This document shows positions 9,101 through 17,400 of a stretch of DNA of 52,377 nucleotides, one piece after another. How positions within the stretch are numbered: the first letter of the stretch is position 1; every line of letters starts with the position of its first letter. Made by a program: the position numbers and the translations under genes. Where the stretch lies: the NCBI RefSeq assembly GCF_005869225.1, contig NZ_SWFP01000017.1:1-52377 (forward strand), given 5' to 3'. The notes below the pieces were generated by a model. That model was not told where the DNA came from, ran no database searches, and worked only from the letters and a program-made list of their open reading frames with translations. Source of the DNA: Dyadobacter bucti. Lineage in GTDB: Bacteria > Bacteroidota > Bacteroidia > Cytophagales > Spirosomataceae.

Positions 9101-10422
9101 ATTGAGTAGGTTGTTTGCGCCGACACACCGCTGGCCCGAAAGCCTACCCGGACGGTCTGCCCCTCACATACTATCTTCGGACTGCTTGGATAGGCCGGCC
9201 CGGCGAAAACCAGGCTTGGCTTCACCGTCACAATTACAGGCGTATTCACCGGATTCTGAATGACGCCGCAGCCCGACTCAAATGTTTTGACCTCATAACC
9301 TGTTGTCTTTGAGGGGCTGATGTCTGTACTGTATTGCAGTACTTCTCCCGACTTAAGAGTAATCTTATAGGGCGGCTTTCCTGTTGGGTTTGAGGAAAGG
9401 TAAATGCTCTCTCCCAGGTTGATTTCCGGCTTTTCAGCTTTCAGTGAAAATGAAGGCTTGGGATATACGTACATTTTCAGTGCCTTGGTAACCGACACGG
9501 CTGAGGGGTTTTGGGTCACAATGCCGAAGTATATGGACTCACTGCCCACCCGTTCCCTCACATTATCCGGAATACGCGCAGTCAGTTCATTTTTGCCCGT
9601 CAATGTCGCCGGTACATCCACATAACGATACGAATCGATGTTTAAATTGTCGCTCGCAAACCGTATACTGAACCTGGTATTGGCGTTAAATCCAGCCCCG
9701 TCGGCGTTGAAAACCACTTTGACCTCTGCACCGGCGCAAGGCTCCGCAGGGGTGAACGCCACTGGCATAAAGTCGATCGGATTGACTTTGACGTTGACCT
9801 GTCCGCTTGTACTCATCGGCCCGCAGACATTGCTTGCTTCCTTAATGGAGTACGTGCCCGCCTTGGCTTTCGGCAGGGTGATGACCGTGGGGTAAGGCGA
9901 AGGCCACTCCCAGCCGTACTGAAGGTCGAAGGTCTCCCCGGTGTTCAATGTGACTTTGCCGGGCGAATTCGGGCTGGCGATCACCGCCAGCGAGAGCTGG
10001 TCGGTGGAGTTAATCGTATCGGCGGAAAGGCCCCAGCGGGTTACCAGCTGCACCGACCCTTTTGTATAGATCCTGAACCGGTCGTAGCCATCGATCTCAG
10101 TTTGCGGGTTCGAAGTGCGGATTTTGATACCGAAGCCTACTGAATTGGCCAGCGAAGGCTCCCTCAATATCGTAACCAGCTTGTCGCCTCTGAGCTCGGC
10201 GGGGTACTCCCAGGTTTCAGCAGGATCATTAAAGTTGCGGGAGGCCACAACGGTGAATTTGTTGCCCGCAGGAAACGTGCCATTCACATTGACATCAATG
10301 CTGAGCTCAGTTCCTAAACAATAGTTTTGCGAATTGACCCTGATAATGCTCAGGCTGGGACTTTGGGCGAAAACGGCAAATGATAAAAAGGAAAAAAACA
10401 GAACGCGTAAAGATTTAAACAT
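6133..10422 (-). CDS. Giant secreted protein, seven two-domain units and T9SS sorting domain (copy 1)
   Basis: The frame opens at 10485, but the methionine at 10422 is chosen because it starts a clean signal peptide (MFKSLRVLFFSFLSFAVFAQ). The mature protein of about 1410 aa has seven A-B domain pairs with exactly 14 cysteines, one per domain, and ends in a T9SS type A sorting domain (FGPNPTAG, FPAGTYLLQVR, final RIVKY). Unit n resembles unit n of the downstream paralogue more than other units: both third B domains lack the usual CG (NACFTN and NGCYTN), both fifth B domains read CGYG-[TS], and both seventh read CG-x-GTI-x-EPST-x-R. So the whole gene was duplicated after the array formed. It is the first gene of a probable two-gene leftward operon. 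The ligand is unknown; surface adhesin or structural filament are options. Confidence 0.85.
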   Translation of the reverse strand: MFKSLRVLFFSFLSFAVFAQSPSLSIIRVNSQNYCLGTELSIDVNVNGTFPAGNKFTVVASRNFNDPAETWEYPAELRGDKLVTILREPSLANSVGFGIKIRTSNPQTEIDGYDRFRIYTKGSVQLVTRWGLSADTINSTDQLSLAVIASPNSPGKVTLNTGETFDLQYGWEWPSPYPTVITLPKAKAGTYSIKEASNVCGPMSTSGQVNVKVNPIDFMPVAFTPAEPCAGAEVKVVFNADGAGFNANTRFSIRFASDNLNIDSYRYVDVPATLTGKNELTARIPDNVRERVGSESIYFGIVTQNPSAVSVTKALKMYVYPKPSFSLKAEKPEINLGESIYLSSNPTGKPPYKITLKSGEVLQYSTDISPSKTTGYEVKTFESGCGVIQNPVNTPVIVTVKPSLVFAGPAYPSSPKIVCEGQTVRVGFRASGVSAQTTYSIEGNTYSEKKIVFPATVAGDSLQFFIPKNNSQDPDLDYGNIYTLRIVSANPSLSSQWSGVIKIQSPPTMFMADYSERGVQFPSPIRLDFDLRGGAPYTVEHANGTKETYDYRNIWFQYFVKRDTTFQLSKLSNACFTNTNPPAFPVKVANPAGTTPSIFIKWAKKTKCVGDSVELELAFNGQFETGNEFTLSYISNIQSTSYTIRNVTRQGIHKIKLPAWEEGGYDATFQLSSSLPRLVSETERIYLGLPPRQPSLSPTGTQQYPEKMYLGQSPSVTVSASAYGPTVYAIDGIEGRIIGNNNGMSHVPLPLQNGKTTEFKLKSVANACGVWNGEVTSYYYGIGYKILINPGIYSNWRCAGTDTEVSFSFESGTPAAGTKFTLQISPSGNNGSFTDLVSVTDEQVFKFITPDVKAGMYYMRIYSSDNIYSENGFMNIGKAPTATLKTGYPDYGMSSATVDYGGWVNMVGEITGNTPLGIIYSDGHQQEVTGSGSSYTPIITGPQTFTITKIWNSCGYGTASGSVSVKVRPVLEISKFPANADPSICPGQKIELDYAIRGGEVPANTYLVVSITGSKSGTVKLDSVRSASGRIQLTIPDNISGDLFSIKAEIASLTLSRSVFYQLYATPDMTLFGDNTITAGESTVIYVRSNTRFTPNTAFELSDGKSYVNNATYPGGVMEIKVAPSATITYTLKPMQSVCGAGKVSGSATITVQPKLAQSLSIYRVEGLRRWNVCNSDTIQISFTHLGYQGNPGDYDVQISDSTGKNFVSLPTFGQSSPVTAIIPAGIKQSRFYRLRLHSKDQKVSGSTFSETFRIGERARAKLITSSIFYEAGQSVNVVVGLEGSSPFDYRFGDDNFSRYRYTASYSDTITLAPLTPLAAYKISQLSNECGPGTIDEPSTLRIELITATEPVGEVIGFGPNPTAGSLLLRFEDGAARNLDILNVAGQKIFSGKYTGKDATVDLSAFPAGTYLLQVRKKQNLATYRIVKY

Positions 10423-10685
10423 AGAGTGGGGAATTGATCGTGCAATTTCCCGGTTTATCCCGATTAATGCAATTAAAAGACCCATCGGTTACATATTATT
10501 TTGATTGTGTAGTAAATTACCGACAAGGGTATGTCCGCAGGCCAGAAACACCGCATCGTGGAAGAGATTTTTTACATTTTATTAACAAGGTTTTACAAGT
10601 GAATCGCCGGAAACTATCTGCGCGACGATAAATTCGTCGGTTCAGAAGAAACGGCTCTCAAATTGTTCAATCGTACTGTAAAAAA

Positions 10686-12180
10686 ATGGGTATGTTCAGG
10701 TCCTCCTTGTCATTTAAGGTGAGCGTAACCTATGCCGACCCTAATTTTTTTGAGATTTTTTCCTTTCCACTCTTGCAGGGAAATGCATCGCAGGCACTTA
10801 AAAATCTCAATTCGATAGTCATCACCGAGGAAATGGCTATGAAGTTTTTTGGAGAAACAGACGTTGTCGGAAGAACCCTCGGCCTGGAAGACGGCCCCTC
10901 GGTCGAAACATTTTTGATAACCGGTGTAGCTAAAAACTTGCCCGGCAATTCTTCTCTCAAATTCCAGGCAGTAATTCCTTTCAAATTTTTGCAAAGATGG
11001 TGGAATGACGGTGATTGGCTAAACTACTATCTCAATACGTTCGTATTGCTCCATCCCAACACGAACCCGGAACTGCTTGAAAACAAGTTCGCCAGCGTTT
11101 TTAACAGGGATGCGAAGGAGCAGATCAGGAAAGCCAAAATACTTGCATCCGACATTGAGTTCGGCCTGCAACCTCTTGCAGACATGCATTTGAATATATT
11201 TGGTAATGATGCCGGATCAAAGAGAAGCCGTTACGCCGCGCTGACGAACGAAAGCCTTTTTGAGTATTCGCTTATTCTGGGCGGAATAGCGGTGATGATC
11301 ATGATCATGGCCTGTGTCAATTTTCTTAATCTGAGCATTTCCGGACTATTACAAAGATCGAAGGAAATAGGGGTTCGTAAAATCGCCGGCGGACTTCACG
11401 GCAGATAATCTGGCACCTCCTGACAGAAACCATTATAGTTTGCTGGATCTCTTTTCTTCTTGCTTTACTGATGGTGGCATCCGGCCTGCCGGTCTTTAAT
11501 CAGATGGCTGAAAAGGATATTCACCTTTCGTTTCCCGGAGACCTGAAATTTTTTGGAGGGGCCGCGGCTGTACTTACAGCTTGCGTGCTGATCATCGGTC
11601 TCTATCCGGCTGTCAAATTATTGAGGTTTAACCTGGCAGATGTTTTACAAAGCAAACAGAATTGGGGTGGGAAAAATTATTTCAGCAGGGCCCTGATCGT
11701 TCTGCAGTTTTCACTGGCAATGGGTTTGGTATTTGCAGTTATTGTTTATTACCGGCAAATGGATTTTATCTCAGCGAGAAATCTCGGCTATAATCCTGGA
11801 AGAAAATCAACCGATATGCCATGTGCCTCGCTATTTTCATTTGTGGTGCCGGACTGTTCGGACTTACCCATTTTGAGACTTTAAAACGCAGGCGGGAAAT
11901 AGGTATCCGTAAGGTATTGGGGGCGTCTGTGTTAAGGCTGATGCGGCTGGTATCCGGCGATTTTCTGATGCTTGTCCTGATTTCCGTGGTCGTCGCCTCA
12001 CCGGTAGTTTGGTATGTGATGAATGACTGGCTGCGGGATTTCAGCTACAGGATACAAATTTCGTGGATAGATATGGCAGTAACCATTTGGGCTGCCATGG
12101 TGATCACCGCGTTAACGGTTGGAATCAGGGTAGGCAAGGCGGCCCTGCAAAATCCCGTGGATGCGCTGAAAGAGCGTTAA
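10686..12180 (+). pseudogene. Decayed double-FtsX (MacB-like) ABC permease
   Basis: Three frames carry ordered pieces of an ABC permease of the type seen intact elsewhere in the window. 10686-11408 holds part of the first periplasmic domain (NSIVITEEMAMKFFGE) and the first FtsX segment up to KEIGVRKIAGG. A one-base frameshift near 11395-11405 moves the continuation (QIIWHLLTETI) into another frame, ending at 11884. 11821-12180 carries the last FtsX segment (RRREIGIRKVLGAS, then NPVDALKER and the stop). The N-terminal first membrane helix is missing, and the second periplasmic domain is deleted: the text jumps from NLGYNPGR almost directly to the penultimate helix. The remains could not form the usual eight-helix protein. 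No ATPase gene is adjacent. Confidence 0.85.
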
Positions 12181-12374
12181 CTGATCTTTTTGGGAAACAT
12201 CTCGCTGGCATTGACAGCATTGGGTTTCTGAATGAATGGTTGCGGAGGCCTTACGTGGTATTTTCTGATATCATTGAGATGGCCAGAGCTGGTTACCTGT
12301 TCCGGTCGTGAAATTGTCATAATTCCCCCTCAAATATGGCCGGTTTTCCCTATGTGACCGACAGCTTAAAGACG

Positions 12375-12382
12375 TAATTTTG
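12375..12382 (+). promoter_or_regulatory. -7 box for the hydrolase gene
   Basis: TAATTTTG matches the Bacteroidota -7 consensus TAnnTTTG and lies 50 bp before the ATG at 12433. No convincing -33 element was seen. Confidence 0.4.
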
Positions 12383-12432
12383 AAGCGTTGGCAGGGCGTG
12401 CAATTATTCTGAAACTATTGTGAAGTGTAATT

Positions 12433-12978
12433 ATGGAAAATCAGGTGATATTCTTACAGGGTGGCGGGTCCGGGGAAGACTACAATGCCGACGAAAAGCT
12501 GGTGGAGTCGCTTAAATTATATTTGGGCTCAGCGTACCTTGTTCGTTACCCTTTGTTGCCCAACGACGGAACGCCTGACCTCGGGCGGCGCGGGCAGATC
12601 AGACGGCTTCTTTTCGAAAGTGCCGACGGTGTCATTTTGGTTGCCCATTCTTTCGGGGCATCGATGTTACTGGCTTGTTTGTCTGAATTTGAGGTAAAAA
12701 GAAAAATTGCGGGCATTTTCCTGATCGCGACCCCTTTCTGGCAGGGGAATGAAGACTGGGTGGAAGCCTTCAAACTGCGCCCGGATTTTGCAGAAAAACT
12801 GGATAAGAAAATCCCTTTGTTCTTTTATCATTGCCGCGACGACGAAGAAGTGCCGTTTTCACAGCTGGATACCTATAAGGAGCAGCTTCCCTGGGCGACT
12901 TTCCGCGAAATCCCGACCGGCGGCCACCAGCTAGGAGAGGACCTTTCCATTATAGCGGAAGATATCAGGGCGCTCTGA
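12433..12978 (+). CDS. Small alpha/beta hydrolase (RBBP9/YdeN-like)
   Basis: This 181-aa single-domain hydrolase shows a nucleophile elbow AHSFGAS with Ser73, a probable acid Asp137 in HCRDDEEVPF and His165 in PTGGHQLGE, giving a complete Ser-Asp-His triad. An early GGGSGEDY motif near residues 10-17 may form the oxyanion region. Length and layout fit the RBBP9/YdeN group of small serine hydrolases, whose bacterial substrates are mostly unknown. There is no signal peptide, so it is probably cytoplasmic. It stands alone downstream of the permease pseudogene with its own -7 box, and the next gene is convergent. Confidence 0.8.
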   Translation: MENQVIFLQGGGSGEDYNADEKLVESLKLYLGSAYLVRYPLLPNDGTPDLGRRGQIRRLLFESADGVILVAHSFGASMLLACLSEFEVKRKIAGIFLIATPFWQGNEDWVEAFKLRPDFAEKLDKKIPLFFYHCRDDEEVPFSQLDTYKEQLPWATFREIPTGGHQLGEDLSIIAEDIRAL

Positions 12979-13094
12979 CAATGAGTATATCAGCCCGATC
13001 CGGGTTCGGCGGCTTTCTCAACTGAACATTATCCAAAATAATTGAATCCCTTCGGGGCTGTCATTCAGGCAATTAGAGTAAGTCCATCAAAAGA

Positions 13095-13129
13095 AAAGGG
13101 GCAACCAGCCCAAAGCCAGTTCCCCCTTT
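13095..13129 (-). terminator. Probable intrinsic terminator of the leftward SDR gene
   Basis: AAAGGGGCAAC (13095-13105) and GTTCCCCCTTT (13119-13129) form an 11-bp stem with one mismatch and a 13-nt loop. On the minus strand it is followed by TTTTCTTTT. It starts 23 bp after the stop of the SDR gene. Confidence 0.65.
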
Positions 13130-13152
13130 ATCCCTTTCCTCCCCAAATCAAA

Positions 13153-13893
13153 TCAGGCATTCAACCCGCCGTCGATGGTTATCCAGGAGCCGGTGATGTA
13201 TTTTCCTTCTTCACTGGCCAGAAACGATACCAGGCCTGCGATATCGTCGCCGGTACCGTAGACAGGGATGGCCATTTTGCCGCGGATGAAGTCGGCCAGT
13301 TCGCTTTCCGCAGGATTCATATCGGTGTCGACCGGCCCCGGCTGTACCAGGGTGACTGTGATACCTTTCGGCCCCAGGTCCCGGGCCAGCCCGCGGGTAA
13401 AACCCTGCAGTGTCGATTTGCTCATCGCATACAAAGTATTCTGCGCGCTGAGTGCGTTATCTGCCATGTTACTACCGATCGTGATGATGCGTCCGCCTGC
13501 CTTGAGATGTTTCACCGCTTCAAGCGCCGCTACATACACGGCCTTTACGTTTACGTCCATCACCTTATCGTAATCATCGATTGTGTGTTCACCGAATTTC
13601 CTCCCTATATACACACCGGCATTGCTCACCAGTATATCCAGACTACCGAAATTTTCGACTGTTTTGTTTACGGCATTGATCACTTCCTCCGGCTTGTTGT
13701 TATCCGCAGCAATGGCCAGGGCCCGGCCGCCGGCCGCACCGATTTCTGCCGCCAGCGCCTCCGCCTTTTCGGCAGAGCGTGTGTAGGTGAACGCCACCTG
13801 TGCGCCATCGGCTGCCAGACGGCGTACTGTGGCCGCACCTATGCCGCGGCTGCCACCTGTTACCAGTGCTATTTTATTTTCTAACTTTTTCAT
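13153..13893 (-). CDS. Short-chain dehydrogenase/reductase, FabG-like
   Basis: This 246-aa classical SDR has the nucleotide-binding motif TGGSRGIG (12-19), NAG (91-93), and a catalytic Ser141-Tyr155-Lys159 set in the YAMSK context. The C-terminus ITGSWITIDGGLNA is typical of 3-oxoacyl-reductase-like family members. It should reduce a carbonyl or oxidise an alcohol with NAD(P)H; the substrate cannot be told from sequence. It is divergent from an HxlR regulator over a 100-bp intergenic region with a perfect 8-bp inverted repeat, an arrangement usual for redox-stress or quinone/aldehyde-responsive HxlR targets. A -7 box TAGGTTTG on the minus strand (13930-13923) lies 29 bp upstream of its ATG. 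Confidence 0.85.
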   Translation of the reverse strand: MKKLENKIALVTGGSRGIGAATVRRLAADGAQVAFTYTRSAEKAEALAAEIGAAGGRALAIAADNNKPEEVINAVNKTVENFGSLDILVSNAGVYIGRKFGEHTIDDYDKVMDVNVKAVYVAALEAVKHLKAGGRIITIGSNMADNALSAQNTLYAMSKSTLQGFTRGLARDLGPKGITVTLVQPGPVDTDMNPAESELADFIRGKMAIPVYGTGDDIAGLVSFLASEEGKYITGSWITIDGGLNA

Positions 13894-13922
13894 AAAAACA
13901 TTTTGTTTTTTTTAATGCGTTA

Positions 13923-13959
13923 CAAACCTACGGCGCTTGCTTTATATTTGTAAGCAAGC
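13923..13959. promoter_or_regulatory. Divergent promoters with HxlR operator
   Basis: The rightward -7 box TATATTTG (13943-13950) lies inside an inverted repeat GCTTGCTT (13935-13942) / AAGCAAGC (13952-13959) with a 9-bp spacer. The leftward -7 box TAGGTTTG is at 13930-13923. A dimer on the repeat would cover the hxlR-type promoter and sit just upstream of the SDR -7 box, consistent with joint control by the neighbouring HxlR protein. Confidence 0.6.
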
Positions 13960-13993
13960 AGCAAATTGTTAGGTACCAACAAAAAAGTAAGAA

Positions 13994-14371
13994 ATGAGAA
14001 AGGAAACATCCACCAATGCTTTGAACGAAAGAATGCTCAGCGACAGCTGTGGTATGGCCTATACGCTAGGGGTGTTGGGTGGCCGGTGGAAGCCTGCGAT
14101 CCTGTGCAGGCTCATGCATGGCACCATGCGCTACGGTGAGCTCAAAAAGTCGATCGAGGGTATTTCTGAAAGAATGCTGGTAGCCCAGCTCCGCGAACTC
14201 GAGCGCGACGGAATCGTGCGACGGATGGTGTTTCCGGAAGTGCCGCCGCGGGTCGAATACGAAATGACAGAACTCGGGCTGACCATGCAGTCCGTCATAT
14301 CGGCCATGTCGGATTGGGGTAATATGCACAGAAGTGTAAGCGGGCAATATGTCGCTGCGGAACAGGCCTGA
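13994..14371 (+). CDS. HxlR-family winged-helix transcriptional regulator
   Basis: This 125-aa protein has the HxlR hallmarks: a conserved cysteine near the N-terminus (Cys19, SDSCGMAYTLGVLGGRWKP), the recognition region RYGELKKSIEGISERML, then RELERDGIVRR and a YEMTELG wing. In this family the cysteine often senses oxidants or electrophiles. The gene is transcribed away from the FabG-like SDR, and its -7 box sits within a perfect inverted repeat, so autoregulation and control of the SDR are likely (inference). Confidence 0.88.
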   Translation: MRKETSTNALNERMLSDSCGMAYTLGVLGGRWKPAILCRLMHGTMRYGELKKSIEGISERMLVAQLRELERDGIVRRMVFPEVPPRVEYEMTELGLTMQSVISAMSDWGNMHRSVSGQYVAAEQA

Positions 14372-14477
14372 AACAGCAGATTATCAACCCTTGCATGAGA
14401 GGGGAGATTTGCCCGGTTTGAACAACTTCCGGGTTAATCTTCCATCGCAGTTTGCAGCAGTGAAGTTTTAGACGTAT

Positions 14478-17400
14478 TTATCTGACCAATAAAACTTTTC
14501 TGACTACCTCCGTACCGTCTTGAAGGCGGATCTTCAGCTGATAGATCCCGGTTTGATAAGCTGCAACATTCAGTTTTTCATTTCTGGCTTCGTTTTCCGC
14601 CGGCTTGTCGAAAACCGTTATTCCTGCATTGTTGATCAACTTAAACCCTGAAACCGGCTCCGAGCACGTGACGGTAATTTCGTCTGAGGCAGGGTTTGGA
14701 AAAACGGTCACTTTTACGGCCGCTTCTTCCACTCTGGCCAAAACAATTTTGCTCCACGCATGTTGACCGTTCAGGTCGATCATTTTGAGCCGGTAATAAT
14801 ACGTGGCCCCCGACCGGGTCGCTTTGTCCAGGTATTGATATTTGCCCGGGGCGGCGTGCGGTGCTATGTTGGCCAGAAAGCTGAACCCATTTTTCGGGTC
14901 GGTGCTTTTTTGTAATTCGAAATGGTCAAAATCTACTTCTGAACTTGTTTCCCAGTCGATTGCGACATCGCTGTTCTCTATCACCTTCGCAGTCATTTTG
15001 GTCAGCGTCACCGGTAGCGGAGTAGGCTTTCCGGTGACGAAAAATCCGCTGAACCCGGTCACATCAAAAGTAATTTCCCACCTCTCCAGACCCTCATTCC
15101 AGACAATATTGTCGTCAGCAGGATGAAAAGGAAGTGCTGCTTGGCCCAGGTAGGTGCTGGGAGCGCCGGTCTCGGATGTTCCGTGAAACTGGTTGATATA
15201 CAGGTTTGCCTTGTTATCTGAAGGCGACGACGGCAGCAGGATACCTCCGGCAGCTGTATTGTAGGTGTCGAAATCCTGCTGCGTAAAGTACAAAGTGACG
15301 GTGGCGGTAGCTCCGTCGGGATTTACAGTCGGTAACAGATCATAGTGTCTTGGAACGTATGGTCTGGATGGAGGTACCGTTTCGTCTATGTACACCCTGG
15401 CGACGATGTCGCCGCTGACCGGGCTGGCGCCGGAAGGGACAACCGAAGCGATAATGCGACAGTCGTCTGCAAAGATCTGGGCCGGATCTGACCCAGCTGT
15501 TGTAGTGGTCGCATCACCGGCAATGGCCAGCGTAGTAGCGTTGATCGCAATGAAATGGTAGTTTCGTCCGACACATCCGTTTGTACCCTCAACCATGTAG
15601 GTGACCACGAGTTCTCCGTGCTGCTGGCCGGTTACCAGTCCGTTTGCTACTGTTGCAAGTCCTTTGTCGCTGCTTTGCCAGGTCCCTGCTGCGGGGGTAC
15701 CGGTGAGTTGCGTGCTTGCGCCTGCACAAATGGCCGCTTCACCGGTAATTGAAACGATTGGGGAGGGGTTAACGGTAATGGTAAAAGTAACCGGGTTCCC
15801 TGTGCCACAGGTTGTTTTCGGCGTTACGGTGATCGTCGCGGTGACAGGGGTAGTACCCGGGTTGACGGCATTAAACTCAAAGATCGAAGTAGCGTCCGTC
15901 TGGTCGGACATGCCGATCTCTTTCCCACCGGTAATATCGAATCTGACTCCCGAGGGTGTGCCTGCCAGTGCAAACGCCGGGACGATCTCCTGACTGCAAT
16001 AGGTCCGGTTCGGGGGGATTGTGGTGATCGTGGGAGCCTCTATTGTTGAGGTCACAACAATGGTGTCACTCGCGGTGCAACTCCCCTGGGTTAGAACTAC
16101 AATGTAAGTACCCGCCGTGTAAACCGACAGCGATGGTGTGGTAGCCCCCGTGTTCCATTTGTAGGTCACGCCCTCGCTATTGTTGGAAATTGGGCTGAGC
16201 GTCGAAGCAGGTTGCTCGCAGGTCAGGACAGTATTGCCTACAATATTGACTGTCAACGGATCCGTGACGCCGTTGATGCTTCGGGAAGCACTCACGCTGC
16301 AACCGTCGCTTGTCAATGTCACAGAGTAACTTCCTGCAGTAGTGACAGTGATTTGCATGGTTGTTTCACCCGTGCTCCACAGGTAGGTCGGGTTTGTAGC
16401 GGTTGATTTTGCTGTCAGCAGTATCGATGTCTGTGAGCAGGATAATGTGCTGGAAGGAGTGGTTATACTGACCGTTGGTGGCGCGGTGCTGCCTGTAATT
16501 GTTTTGGTTGCGGTAGTCGAACAGTTTTCGCTTGTCACCGTCACGGTGTAGGTTCCGGGGGTTGTGACACTGATCGTTCTCGTGGTGGCCCCGGTACTCC
16601 AGCTGTAAGCTGGGTTGTACGAGTCGGTATCGGCAGTCAATTCGATCCTTTTTTCGCTGCAGGTCAGCGCATCAAGGCCGGTGATAGTTGCGGATATGGT
16701 TGTCGGGCTACCTGTAATGGTCTTTGACTGGGTGGCGGTGCAGTTTCCGCTGGTCATTGTCACGGTGTAAATTCCACCGGCGGCCACATCAATAGATGCC
16801 GTGGCAGCTCCCGTGCTCCACAGATAAGTCGCATCGGGGAAGGCCGTGGAGGCTATGAGTGTGATGGTCGGCCTGTTGCAGCTGAGTACCGTCTGAGCGC
16901 CGGAAATGTTGACTGCACACTGAGACGGATCTTCAACAGTTAATGTATAATCTTCTGCTTCCCCAAAATTATAATTACCGCATGCGTTGTCGGGGATTGT
17001 TTCAAATGCGGAAACAATGCGCATCATGAGCGGTCCGGGGGCAAGTCCCGCCGGAATGGCGATGTCGCCTGAAAAAGCACCAGCCCCAGGCTCCGGAGTA
17101 CTGAACACCCTTTCGTCTGCTTCAAAAACGGTGTTTCTGTTCATGTCTAGCCAAATGGCGATGCCGTGAGACCAGACATCGCTCAACCGGCTGCCGCTGA
17201 CAGCAACCGTTTGCCCGGCCCGAACATACACAGTCCCTGGCATAGCCGCATAGCTGTTTGGTGAACATCCGGAATTATCGCTCAGTACGGCACCGTTCAC
17301 AACAACCCGCTTCAGTCCGTCTTCTCCCGAACATTCATTATTGAAAGTGGGTGTGCAGGTAACAATGTCGCCAGTCACTGTGAGCACGTAATCTTCTGTC

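Noticed and set aside
10531..10722. Short frames before the permease relic (MSAGQKHRIVEEIFY, then IAGNYLRDDKFVGSEETALK)
   Set aside because: Two in-phase pieces around a stop look like a relic of some gene, but I cannot match them to a family, so no feature is called.
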